DNA of 47,981 nucleotides, from contig JAHJJF010000091.1 in the NCBI GenBank assembly GCA_018823135.1, positions 1 through 47,981 of the forward strand. Reading direction: 5' to 3'. Below are positions 35,729 through 43,348 of this stretch, piece by piece. The stretch's first letter is position 1. The number at the start of each line of letters is the position of its first letter. This DNA comes from Pseudomonadota bacterium (GTDB lineage Bacteria > Desulfobacterota > Desulfobulbia > Desulfobulbales > CALZHT01). Under the pieces are notes generated by a model. The model saw nothing but the letters and a program-made list of their open reading frames with translations. It was not told where the DNA came from and did not search any database. The translations under genes and the position numbers were made by a program.

Positions 35729-35872
35729 TCAGGCGGTATGGGTGACGGACTGTTGATGAAACCAGGAGCCGTACCCGTGACGGCTCCTGCCTCCACCAAA
35801 GATTATCGTGAGGAATATTGCAACAGCCAGAAAGATCGCCAGGATAATAAGCAGCAGATCTTTTTTCTGCAT
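35729..35872 (-). CDS. Small single-pass membrane protein coupled to the selenoprotein gene
   Basis: Starting eight bases after the stop of the thioredoxin-like selenoprotein, this 47-residue peptide has one very hydrophobic helix (KKDLLLIILAIFLAVAIFL, about 3-25) and then a glycine/arginine/histidine-rich tail (GGGRSRHGYG). There is no independent Shine-Dalgarno, so translation probably depends on reinitiation after the upstream gene. Function unknown. It may tether or assist the thioredoxin-like protein. Confidence 0.55.
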   Translation of the reverse strand: MQKKDLLLIILAIFLAVAIFLTIIFGGGRSRHGYGSWFHQQSVTHTA

Positions 35873-35880
35873 CGGTTGAC

Positions 35881-36450
35881 TTATAGCAGCCGGTATGGGT
35901 ATGCCCGCCGCGTCCACTCATTCTCCGGCCAGGTGGCGGCAAGCTTTTCATATGCACCTTTGAGCGGTGCGGGATCCTGGGTGCTTTTATATCTGCACAC
36001 CCCTTGCAGATACACAGCCTCAGGTGCGGCATCGCTCTTTGCATAAGTATCCAGAAGTTTGCCAAGAAAGGTCAACGCTACATCGGTTTGATCGGCATCA
36101 AACGCTGTCTTTGCCTGACCCAGAATCAATGACGGAATGAGTTGCGCCGGGTCGAGAAACCCTACGGTGCGGTGATGTTCTTCGCCTTTGCCGTCCAGGG
36201 TAATCAGCGAAGGGGTCCATTTAATGTTAAAATCCGTGGCAAGGGGTTGGCTGTCAGATTTAACCCTCACCGGGATTATGTTCTCCATAATAAACGCGGC
36301 AACACTGCTGTCAGGATACGTCACGGCATCCATTTGCTGGCAGCCGATTCAATGTGGATTATGAAAATCAAGCAAAACTGTTTTCCCCTGCGCTTTGGCC
36401 TTTTTCACGGCCGCAGCCAAATCCGTCTCCCAGACAATTAATTTCGTCAT
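35881..36450 (-). CDS. Thioredoxin-like selenoprotein (UxxC active site)
   Basis: Read from ATG 36450 (AAGGAGC four bases upstream) with one in-frame UGA as selenocysteine, this gives a 189-residue protein. The fold starts with a beta strand VLLDFHNPH and an active site U34-I-G-C37, then a helix (QQMDAVTYPD), the cis-proline loop WTPSL and a C-terminal TPR-like helical region (about 115-189). UxxC in place of CxxC is a common selenoprotein form and should raise redox reactivity. If UGA were a true stop, the upstream 33 codons with a good ribosome site would be unexplained, and the frame continuing after it would lack the active-site Sec/Cys. Ordinary gene calling would begin at Met40 and lose the active site. 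It has no signal peptide, so it is probably cytoplasmic. Sec insertion needs SelABCD encoded elsewhere. Confidence 0.85.
36304..36348 (-). promoter_or_regulatory. Candidate SECIS hairpin after the thioredoxin UGA
   Basis: In the mRNA just after the UGA (36349-36351), CTGC/GCAG can enclose GGAT/ATCC with a ten-base loop starting with G, 21 bases past the UGA. An alternative nearer fold is CGGC/GCCG with CCA/TGG and loop GCAAA. Either fits a bacterial SECIS in part; I cannot compute which is more stable. Confidence 0.45.
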
Positions 36451-36486
36451 AATGCTCCTTTAAGCTTTTGGGCTTTCTCCAAATTG

Positions 36487-36531
36487 AAAAAACCGGATAA
36501 GAAAGCCTGCGGGCACTCAACTCATCCGGTT
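36487..36531 (-). terminator. Terminator of the universal stress protein gene
   Basis: On the minus strand an 8-bp stem AACCGGAT/ATCCGGTT (36491-36498 with 36524-36531) is followed by a T-run. A smaller GCC/GGC hairpin can form in the loop. It lies between the Usp stop and the selenoprotein start, so those genes are transcribed separately. Confidence 0.75.
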
Positions 36532-36582
36532 TTATGAGGTCAGGCTAATCCCAAATTGCCCTGTTCACTGCCGGGCCGGAAA

Positions 36583-37047
36583 CTAGCGCATGATAAGCAC
36601 CGGAATCTCCGCATTATTGGCAACCTCCCGACTGACGCTTCCCATGAACATTTTAGAGACATTTTTGCCGCGGGAACCGATAATAATCATATCAGCCTTG
36701 CTCTCCTGGGCAACTTTGATGATTTCGTCAGCAGGATGCCCGGACCTGACGGTTTTCTTTATTTTTGCACTGCAGCCATTGCCTTCCATGGCCGCTTTAT
36801 AGTAATCAAGTATTTTATGTGCTTTTACATCCAAAGTGTTTTTGTATTCCGACCCCTCAAGGACATTCCTGAGTGTTGAAAGTTCGGCATCACCCAGCAT
36901 ATCATCCATCAAAGATCTTCCTTCAAACATCTCCACATACACAAGGTTTACTTCGGAAGGCGACATACACTTGCACATCTCGCTGCATTTACCAAAAATT
37001 TCCTTAGCGCTCTTCGTGTCATCTACTGCGATGAGAATCTTATTCAT
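36583..37047 (-). CDS. Universal stress protein (UspA family)
   Basis: The 154-residue protein has the Usp fold with an intact ATP-binding motif GSRGKNVSKMFMGSVSRE (G-2x-G-9x-G-S type, about 123-140) and the usual ends MNKILIAVDDT and IPVLIMR. Such proteins bind ATP and are induced by starvation, stress or oxygen exposure. AGGAGGT precedes the ATG at good distance and a terminator follows, so it is a single-gene transcript. Confidence 0.93.
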   Translation of the reverse strand: MNKILIAVDDTKSAKEIFGKCSEMCKCMSPSEVNLVYVEMFEGRSLMDDMLGDAELSTLRNVLEGSEYKNTLDVKAHKILDYYKAAMEGNGCSAKIKKTVRSGHPADEIIKVAQESKADMIIIGSRGKNVSKMFMGSVSREVANNAEIPVLIMR

Positions 37048-37323
37048 ATTCCACCTCCTGGGTTGTAGATATTTTATGATATTCCGCCCACAATGGGTTG
37101 AAAGTTCTAAAAAATCTCCTGCTTCATTCTTATCTTTGTTGTATTACGTGCTTTTTAAAAGTGTCAAGCACAAACAGTTTTTATGTCCCGGCAGTAAAAA
37201 AAACTTGTCCCATAAACGGATAGTTGTTTGATTTATCACCATATAAGTAATATTATCCTCATGCTTGATGTCTCTCCGCAAATCATCGTGCCACTAACAA
37301 ATTCATTCACTTGATCGAACAAA

Positions 37324-37812
37324 ATGAAATCTTACAGAAAAGATAAGCACGGAATACGTATATTTAAAGGGGCAGAAAATATCAATTCCCGCCTTATGGG
37401 TGATGAGAGTGACAGCACAGAGAAGGAACCCGGGTTTGCGGAGCTTCTCAAATCCTGCGACATCCCTTTGCCCTGTCCGGATGCCTTAACTGAAAAACAT
37501 CAACAAGCCGAATCTTTGTCGAAAAGCACCTACCCCGCCCAACCGCAGGCGGAAATTGATCTGCATGGATTCACTGCTGCTGAAGCGCTGATCAAAACCG
37601 AAGCATTTATCCATACGGCCAGAGGCAATGGCTTGAGGGAGATCAGGATTATTACCGGCAAGGGGTTGCATTCCCAGGGCAAGGCGGTTTTGCCGGATGC
37701 GGTTGAGGGCAAACTGCAGGAACTCAGACAGAGAAAGCTTGTTAATTCTTTTAAGTGGGAAAAAAGCAGCAAAGAACGGAGCGGGTCAGTGATCGTCTCC
37801 CTGGGAAAATAA
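37324..37812 (+). CDS. Smr-domain protein
   Basis: The 162-residue protein has a charged N-terminal half and a C-terminal Smr domain (about 77-160). The domain carries the family motifs IDLHGFTAAEA (LDLHG-type, near 78-88) and IITGKGLHSQGKAVL (TGxGxHS-type, near 118-132). Smr domains act as nucleases on DNA or RNA, for example on stalled ribosome mRNA, and a stand-alone domain like this resembles E. coli SmrA/SmrB. No strong Shine-Dalgarno is seen. Its 3' end overlaps the convergent HAD gene by 27 bases. Confidence 0.9.
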   Translation: MKSYRKDKHGIRIFKGAENINSRLMGDESDSTEKEPGFAELLKSCDIPLPCPDALTEKHQQAESLSKSTYPAQPQAEIDLHGFTAAEALIKTEAFIHTARGNGLREIRIITGKGLHSQGKAVLPDAVEGKLQELRQRKLVNSFKWEKSSKERSGSVIVSLGK

Positions 37813-38622
37813 TTTGAAATGAAAACAACCTTCCATAACCCCTTTAACGTATCTTTCCGATGCAAAAAACACCTTATCGGCAATGCCTTTATCCCCTGTC
37901 AGTCGCCGGACTTCCTCTTTTACCGTCCCGGATGCATTTGCCACAACAACCGCATTAAAGCCGCTGACAAACGCCAACAAGTCATTGCCCGAATCTCCGG
38001 CATACACCACCCGCTCTTTCTTCAATCCGAGCTTCCGCCATAAATAGGCTAACGCATAGTCTTTTGCCGCCCGCTGCGGCAGCACATCAACAAGGCCGAT
38101 ATTATTCTGGCAACCAACGCTGTAAATGACGTTGGCCCGGACATTTTTTCCGGCAAGGCGGTCCTTTATCCGGATAGCCATTTCCCGATAATCAAGGGTG
38201 ACAGGAACATAATAACTCTGCTTGAATTCCTTCTGTTTCTCGGCTTCCTGAGGAGTTAACCCTTTAATTCCCCGAAGAATTCGAGCAATATCGCTTCCAG
38301 AAAATCCTTTCCAGGAAGTCTTGAGCCGATTTCGAAACTCCTGATCAACCACCCAGTTTTTCCCCTCGCGGAGATAAATCGTTGTCCCGACGTCACAGAC
38401 AAAAATGTCCGGTACCGGCAACCGGTATTGCGAAACCCCCGCAAGGGCCAGTTCCAGATGTCTGCCGGTGACATATGCCAGACCAACATGTTCATTGTCT
38501 GCCATCAACCGGTTGAATTCCTGAATCTCGGCATCCCTTTCCGGTCCGGGTTCAAAAGGAATGACCGTTCCGTCCAGGTCGCTTGCCAGCAGGGAGGTCT
38601 TTGGCTTGAGGTGCGTCATCAT
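37786..38622 (-). CDS. HAD-superfamily sugar-phosphate phosphatase (sucrose-phosphatase-like)
   Basis: The 278-residue protein begins with the HAD nucleophile motif ASDLDGTV (Asp near residue 14 and the +2 Asp). It has motif II in LAYVTGRH, a conserved lysine near the middle and motif IV GDSGNDLLAF (near 210). The order and length match Cof/sucrose-6-phosphate phosphatase-like (subclass IIB) enzymes, which remove phosphate from sugar phosphates. A partner glycosyltransferase would be expected for compatible-solute synthesis but is not in the window. It ends ten bases after the methyltransferase stop on the same strand, suggesting one operon. Confidence 0.88.
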   Translation of the reverse strand: MMTHLKPKTSLLASDLDGTVIPFEPGPERDAEIQEFNRLMADNEHVGLAYVTGRHLELALAGVSQYRLPVPDIFVCDVGTTIYLREGKNWVVDQEFRNRLKTSWKGFSGSDIARILRGIKGLTPQEAEKQKEFKQSYYVPVTLDYREMAIRIKDRLAGKNVRANVIYSVGCQNNIGLVDVLPQRAAKDYALAYLWRKLGLKKERVVYAGDSGNDLLAFVSGFNAVVVANASGTVKEEVRRLTGDKGIADKVFFASERYVKGVMEGCFHFKLFSQGDDH

Positions 38623-38632
38623 AATGACCGAA

Positions 38633-39631
38633 TCATTTTATCCCGCAGAGAATTGCAGAATCATTAGGGCTCTTGAATGGATGCCGGTAAATATCTCTGA
38701 CCCCGGCGGTTTCCAGCATTGAGGTTAATTCTTCTTCGGAATAGGACCTTCCCGCCGGATTATTGATCAGCATGTTGATTGAAAACAGCGCCGCAAACTC
38801 CGGGGCATCCTTGTTATTATCAAGGATGAACTCATGAATCATGATCAGGCCGCCTGGCTCCATTGCACCAACGGTTTTATTTATCATGTCCTGACATTCA
38901 TCCGGGCCGTTGCTGTGCAGTATATGCGAAAGCCAGGCAACATCGTACGGGCCGCCGGTAATCGAATCGAAATTAATATCGCCACCCGCAAAATCAATCC
39001 GTTCGCCAAGTCCGAAACTGGTTACTGTTTTCCGCGCAAAAGGCTCTGTGGTCGGGCGATCGAAAATAACCGCATTGAGCTCTGGATTTTCCTTACAGAA
39101 ATGAATGGCATAGGTGCCGGGACCACCGCCCAGGTCGAGGAGCCGTTTTTTCCCGGAAAGGTCTGTCTGGGCAGCGACCACAGGCGCGTTTCCCATGGCC
39201 AGATTAAACATGCCCATAAGAAAGCTTTCGCGCTCAATCTCCTCACCGTAGGATCTTGTTTCAACCGGCTTTCCGGTAATAACCGCTTTATCCAGTTGTG
39301 CCCAGCCATCAAGAATATGATGATGATGTAAAATGATATAGCCGATATATTTTTTTGAATCCTTGCAAAGAAATTCCAAGGCGGCTGGTGAATTAACATA
39401 GATCGAAGCTTTTTTGTTCAATAAGCCCATTGCCGACAAGGCATTGAGCAGATACTCGCAACCTCGCTGATCGGCACCGATTTTTTCTGCAATAAATGAG
39501 AGGCTCCTGCACTGATCGCCTATGATTGTAAATACATCAAGCCTGACTCCTGCCTGTAAAGCGCAGCCTTTCCAGAACGCTGTTGAGGTGCTGAGCAATT
39601 TTCCAATAGTCCATTCCTTATTTACCAGCAT
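38633..39631 (-). CDS. SAM-dependent methyltransferase (O-methyltransferase-like, dimerisation domain)
   Basis: The 332-residue enzyme has an N-terminal winged-helix dimerisation region (about 10-95) and a C-terminal Rossmann methyltransferase domain with the SAM-binding glycine loop LLDLGGGPGTYAIHF (about 169-183). The acidic ribose contact lies in VIFDRP. This plan matches acetylserotonin/hydroxyneurosporene-type O-methyltransferases, though N- or other acceptors are possible. GGAGG six bases before the ATG supports the start. It is divergent from the selenobiotic precursor across 276 bases, so it may be an accessory enzyme of that locus, or unrelated; it also sits just upstream of the HAD phosphatase gene. 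Confidence 0.85.
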   Translation of the reverse strand: MLVNKEWTIGKLLSTSTAFWKGCALQAGVRLDVFTIIGDQCRSLSFIAEKIGADQRGCEYLLNALSAMGLLNKKASIYVNSPAALEFLCKDSKKYIGYIILHHHHILDGWAQLDKAVITGKPVETRSYGEEIERESFLMGMFNLAMGNAPVVAAQTDLSGKKRLLDLGGGPGTYAIHFCKENPELNAVIFDRPTTEPFARKTVTSFGLGERIDFAGGDINFDSITGGPYDVAWLSHILHSNGPDECQDMINKTVGAMEPGGLIMIHEFILDNNKDAPEFAALFSINMLINNPAGRSYSEEELTSMLETAGVRDIYRHPFKSPNDSAILCGIK

Positions 39632-39907
39632 TATGTTCCTCCAATTGTAGAATTTCCGTTAAAAAATTCTTCTGCGCAGAATACAGATAATCATACACAA
39701 GCAACTCGGGTTTGCAAGTGTCATAATCCCTGCACCTCTTAAATACGTTTTTTCCATAATTATTTTTTTGACTTGTGCTCATCACGCCTGATACCCTCTG
39801 ATTCTATAAAAGATTCATCATCACAAGACATCTCCGATCCACCGGGTTTCTCATTCCTGGGAGAGGAGCCCTCAATTATTAACCCATAAATACCATGGGA
39901 GGCTTCT

Positions 39908-40108
39908 ATGGATTCAAAAAATCTGAAGAAAATCCTTGCCGGACTTGGTATCGCAAGCCTGTTGGCCGGAGCAGCTTTTTCCATTACCGGTTGCACGAAA
40001 ACAGGCAAAAGCGCTTGAACGGGAGAAAAACCCGGTGCAGGTAGCACCGAAAAACCCGGAACAAGCGCTTGAAGCGGTAGCAAATCCGGTGCAGTTGAGC
40101 ACCGATAA
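39908..40108 (+). CDS. sbtA: Selenobiotic (SbtA-type) RiPP precursor with two in-frame UGA (Sec) codons
   Basis: GGGAGG lies five bases before the ATG. The first 36 codons read MDSKNLKKILAGLGIAS, then SLLAGAAF and a lipobox-like SITGC. This is the characteristic leader of the SbtA thio(seleno)oxazole/selenobiotic RiPP family as I know it. Codon 37 is UGA (40016-40018), yet the frame continues with a repeated core: KSA-U-TGEKPGAGSTEKPG, then TSA-U-SGSKSGAV, with a second UGA at codon 55 (40070-40072). Family members with Cys have KS(S)C-SGEK at the same place, so Sec replaces Cys. The frame as given ends at TAA 40106. Compared with the first unit, the second has one extra base (GTTGAGCACC against GGTAGCACC); removing it would extend the peptide to about 85 residues ending DEGADTCAGCPWRF (stop near 40166). 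A one-base sequencing error, a real mutation or a frameshift signal could explain this. Its maturase lies 148 bases downstream. Confidence 0.82.
40034..40048 (+). promoter_or_regulatory. SECIS-like hairpin 1 in sbtA
   Basis: A perfect 5-bp stem GGTGC/GCACC holds the loop AGGTA. The loop starts 20 bases past the first UGA and has G in its second position, as bacterial SECIS elements require. It closely resembles the E. coli fdhF SECIS tip (stem GGU-GC/GCACC, loop AGGUCU) but lacks the bulged U. Confidence 0.65.
40088..40103 (+). promoter_or_regulatory. SECIS-like hairpin 2 in sbtA
   Basis: The same GGTGC/GCACC stem recurs with loop AGTTGA, again exactly 20 bases past its UGA. The stem is identical to hairpin 1 although neighbouring bases have diverged, which suggests it is conserved for structure. 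Confidence 0.6.
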
Positions 40109-40255
40109 ACGCAAAAAAGTGGATGAGGGGGCTGATACCTGTGCGGGTTGCCCCTGGCGCTTCTAAAAATCACTTGCTTACGGCTCAGGATCAAGGGTAA
40201 CGTTTAAGTTGTTTTCATTAGTCACTAACGTCTTTCGTCCGGCCCAGGACCGGAT

Positions 40256-41851
40256 ATGGAGATACCCGTGCAGGAGACATTAAAAAAAACCCTTGATACA
40301 ATTTTTCCGCTCTGCAAAGCAACCCTTCCCGCTAAAGACTGGAAGAGTGTTGTAGAAGAATGCGGACCGGACTTTGAGCCGGAAAAATTCCTGAACACTC
40401 TCTCTTTCCAGGCGGGCGACGACGATAAAAATTTATTACCGGATCTCGCCCGTCTGGAGCTTGCAGCCCACGCAGCTGAAAACACTGCGGTGGCAACCAA
40501 TCCAGAATCGATTTCCATCAATCCATCTCTCCATCTGCTGGAAATATCCTGGCAAAAACTCCTGCCCCTGCTGAACAAAGTTCATCCCGATGACCAAGAC
40601 AGGGAAAGCGAGATGATTCTTGTCTGGAAGCTGCAACACTCCGGTGAGGTTGTGATGCGGCCGGCCATTGAAACCGACCTGTTAGCGCTTAAAATTATCA
40701 TTGAAGAAATCCCTCCGGAATCATTAATTTCCGGAAGTGATCTTTCTGTGGGCTCGGTGGACCAGACATTGAAAGAAGCCGTCCGCAAAGGAATTCTGCT
40801 GTCCCCGGGATCAAAAATACGCCGGGATCCCCTTTTTCTTAAAGCTGGACCTGCTTTTGACGCATATCAAACCGCTGAAGTTTTTACCCTGCAATGGCAT
40901 ATAACTCAGCAATGCGATCTCAGCTGCAAACATTGTTATGACCGAAGCGACCGAGCTCCCATGCCTCTTGAATACGGCTTGATAGTTCTTGACCAGATGC
41001 GCGCTTTTTGCCTGGAAAATTACGTCGATGGCCAGGTGTCCTTTTCCGGCGGCAACCCCCTGCTTTATCCCTATTTCCACGAGTTATACCGGGCTGCGGT
41101 GGACAGGGGCCTGGGCGTTGCAATCCTCGGAAACCCGACGCCGAAACAGGCAATGGAAAGAATTATTGCCATCAGAAAACCGGCCTTTTACCAGATCAGC
41201 CTTGAAGGCCTTGAAAAACAAAACGACTCCATCCGGGGGGCCGGACATTTCAAGCGTGCCCTCAAGTTTCTTGCGCTTCTGAAAGAACTTGAGATCTATT
41301 CCATGGTCATGCTCACTCTCACCCAAGACAATATGGGTGAAGTCCTGCCGCTGGCGGAGTTTTTAAGGAACAAAACCGATCATTTCACCTTCAACCGCCT
41401 TTCCCGGGTGGGCGAAGGTGCCAACCTGGTCTCAGCCCACCGTGACCGATTCAAGGAATTCCTGGCTGATTATCTGGTTGCAGCGGGGAAAAATCCCATT
41501 CTCGGCCTCAAGGACAACCTCTTTAATATTCTGCAATTTCAGAAAGGCTTGCCCCCCCTTGACGGTTGTGCCGGTTACGGTTGCGGCGCGGCTTTCAACT
41601 TTCTCACCGTCCTGCCTGATGGCGAGGTGCATGCCTGCAGAAAATTTCCATCTCTGATCGGCAATATTTTTGATCAATCCTTAGGTGACATCTATTTTTC
41701 TGGAGGCGCCCAGCGCTACAGAAACGGCTGCACAGACTGCAGCGACTGCCCGATCCGCCCGGCCTGCGGCGGCTGCCTTGCCATTGCCCATAGTGCCGGG
41801 CATGATGTTTTCACAGAGCGTGACCCGTATTGTTTTATCGAATCAGGATGA
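40256..41851 (+). CDS. sbtM: Radical SAM/SPASM maturase of the selenobiotic peptide (SbtM-type)
   Basis: The 531-residue enzyme has a helical N-terminal region (about 1-205) and a radical SAM barrel with CDLSCKHC (C220, C224, C227) holding the 4Fe-4S cluster that cleaves SAM. A C-terminal SPASM region is rich in cysteines: GCAGYGCG near 441-448, CRKF, CTDCSDCPIRPACGGC and a final DPYC, enough for two auxiliary clusters. The layout and the adjacent SbtA-type peptide identify it as the thio(seleno)oxazole-modification maturase. It probably crosslinks or cyclises the Cys/Sec residues of the core. The start could be ATG 40256 (AGGA six bases upstream) or GTG 40268 (GGAG six bases upstream). It follows sbtA on the same strand. 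No transporter or protease of the pathway is seen nearby. Confidence 0.88.
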   Translation: MEIPVQETLKKTLDTIFPLCKATLPAKDWKSVVEECGPDFEPEKFLNTLSFQAGDDDKNLLPDLARLELAAHAAENTAVATNPESISINPSLHLLEISWQKLLPLLNKVHPDDQDRESEMILVWKLQHSGEVVMRPAIETDLLALKIIIEEIPPESLISGSDLSVGSVDQTLKEAVRKGILLSPGSKIRRDPLFLKAGPAFDAYQTAEVFTLQWHITQQCDLSCKHCYDRSDRAPMPLEYGLIVLDQMRAFCLENYVDGQVSFSGGNPLLYPYFHELYRAAVDRGLGVAILGNPTPKQAMERIIAIRKPAFYQISLEGLEKQNDSIRGAGHFKRALKFLALLKELEIYSMVMLTLTQDNMGEVLPLAEFLRNKTDHFTFNRLSRVGEGANLVSAHRDRFKEFLADYLVAAGKNPILGLKDNLFNILQFQKGLPPLDGCAGYGCGAAFNFLTVLPDGEVHACRKFPSLIGNIFDQSLGDIYFSGGAQRYRNGCTDCSDCPIRPACGGCLAIAHSAGHDVFTERDPYCFIESG

Positions 41852-41902
41852 TATTCCGAAAATTTTACAAGGCGTACATCGGAATAGAAAAAGAGTGAGT
41901 CT

Positions 41903-42227
41903 CCTCCAGCATAGCTGGAGGCCTCAGTTAGCCCCCTAAAAGGGGCCTAACTACTACAGATTTGAATATCGAATATCGAACCGCAAAATAACGAATGATG
42001 AAGGATAATACCTACTGATACTTCTTGACCTTCATCGTTTTGAGGAGCGAACTGCCTGCATGAAAGGTCTTCTTCTTTGAACTTCATGCTGTTTACTTCG
42101 ACATTCGATATTGTCCTCTAACAGAACATCGGACGATTGGCACCTTGTTCGATGTTCTGCGGTTTCAAAAACACTGATTTTTCGCCGGATCGGTTGAACC
42201 TTTCCGGGTCCACCACCGGAGGTGGTG
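41903..42227. repeat. Hairpin-rich spacer after sbtM
   Basis: The 403-bp gap to the M23-like gene has no supportable gene. It holds CCTCCAGC-ATA-GCTGGAGG (41903-41921), TTAG-CCCC...GGGG-CTAA (41928-41950), a ten-bp stem CAGAACATCG...CGATGTTCTG around 42130-42165, CACCACC-GGA-GGTGGTG (42211-42227) and repeated ATATCGAA words near 41965. The first could terminate sbtM; the rest look like degraded mobile or REP-type DNA. Confidence 0.6.
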
Positions 42228-42254
42228 AGTTTCATGACAACTAAGGCGTTTGAG

Positions 42255-42830
42255 CTATTGCTGAACCACAACATGGGCCGCAGGAAATAAATCCAGCGGG
42301 TCAAGGATCGTTATCTCACGGGTTTCAGATATTTTCTTCCAGGACAACTGCTCGGGGTTTATTGCATCAGGGATAATGGCTACGGAAACATGAAGATGCG
42401 GTGGGCATTTTACTGCCTTGTCATGGTTGATCATTCCTATACAATCTCCTTCCCGTATCATGCTGCCGATGCATAAATGCTCCAACAATACGACATGACC
42501 GTAAATACTGTACAGAGTCCCGCGTTCTTCTTGAAACAAATGCCTTATAAATACCGACTGCCCTAAGAAATCATCCATGACCAGGACAATCTCTCCATCA
42601 AAAAGCGCCGGAACACGAGCCTTTTGCGGCAAGGGATGTCTCCTGTTGTTTGCGTCGACAAAACAGACAATATCCAGGCCTTCATGGGGTACAGACCGTT
42701 TGGCGGAATCACCCCACCATTGATCCTCAGCAGCAATAAGCATCCCGGGCTCAAAAATCCATGCCTTGAAACCGCAATCATCCAGACGATTCAACCCAAT
42801 GAAATTATTGCTGAAAAATGATTTTTTCAT
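42255..42830 (-). CDS. M23-type (lysostaphin-like) peptidase-fold protein
   Basis: The 191-residue protein keeps both zinc-binding motifs of M23 metallopeptidases: HEGLD (HxxxD) near residue 49 and HLH (HxH) near 146, with the conserved SIYGHV between. M23 enzymes cut peptidoglycan or, in some lineages, act as structural regulators. It has no signal peptide, which is odd for a cell-wall enzyme, so it may work in the cytoplasm or on another substrate. Its start overlaps the DJ-1/PfpI gene by ATGA, so the two are translated together. Confidence 0.75.
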   Translation of the reverse strand: MKKSFFSNNFIGLNRLDDCGFKAWIFEPGMLIAAEDQWWGDSAKRSVPHEGLDIVCFVDANNRRHPLPQKARVPALFDGEIVLVMDDFLGQSVFIRHLFQEERGTLYSIYGHVVLLEHLCIGSMIREGDCIGMINHDKAVKCPPHLHVSVAIIPDAINPEQLSWKKISETREITILDPLDLFPAAHVVVQQ

Positions 42831-43348
42831 GCAACCAGTACAGCAATTATCGCCCTGAGAAAGGCCGGCAGATCATCCGGCGTCCTGCTGGTAACAAGCT
42901 TTCCGTCAACCACCACCGCTTCATCCACAAAGGTTGCTCCGGCATGCACCACGTCATCCTTGATAGCAAAAAAACAGGTGACGGTCCGACCCTGAAGCAC
43001 TTTGGCAGAGGCCAGCATCCATCCCGCATGGCAGATCGCCGCAACCAACTTGTCTTTTTCAACCATGTCCCTGACCAGTTTCACCATGGCCGGATGCCGA
43101 CGCATATGATCCGGCGCATATCCCCCGGGTATGACCAGCCCGTCATATTCATCAGGATTAATCTGCCCGGCCGACTGCTCCGCTACCGCTGGAATGCCTG
43201 CGGCGCCGTTATAGACCCTGCCGGTTTCCGGACCCACAACCGTTACCCTGGCCCCGGCCTCTTTCAGCCGGTAGTAGGGGTACCAGAATTCCCGGTCGTT
43301 ATAGAGATTTTCCACAAGGACTATTATTTTTTTGCCTTTTAATTCCAT
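42827..43348 (-). CDS. DJ-1/PfpI-family protein
   Basis: The 173-residue protein carries the family's nucleophile elbow AICHAGWML (Cys near 106, His next to it), IPGGYAPD and a conserved glutamate in WYPYYRLKEAG. These proteins act as glyoxalase/deglycase, peptidase or stress chaperones; PfpI/YhbO-like members protect against oxidative and carbonyl stress. GGAGG six bases before the ATG. It is the first gene of the pair with the M23-like protein. Confidence 0.9.
   Translation of the reverse strand: MELKGKKIIVLVENLYNDREFWYPYYRLKEAGARVTVVGPETGRVYNGAAGIPAVAEQSAGQINPDEYDGLVIPGGYAPDHMRRHPAMVKLVRDMVEKDKLVAAICHAGWMLASAKVLQGRTVTCFFAIKDDVVHAGATFVDEAVVVDGKLVTSRTPDDLPAFLRAIIAVLVA

Noticed and set aside
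36142..36441. 99-codon plus-strand frame over the selenoprotein
   Set aside because: Antisense shadow of the thioredoxin-like gene; the minus strand has the ribosome site and recognisable fold.
39936..40166. 76-codon plus-strand frame overlapping sbtA
   Set aside because: It starts inside the leader in another frame with no ribosome site. Only its last ~20 codons are kept, as the probable continuation of sbtA after a one-base shift.
39760..40194. 144-codon minus-strand frame over the sbtA region
   Set aside because: It is the complement of the repeated, GC-rich precursor; low-complexity translation, no ribosome site, and the plus strand has a far better-supported gene.
42032..42304. 90-codon minus-strand frame
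   Set aside because: Runs through hairpins and repeats and overlaps the M23-like gene; composition is not coding-like.
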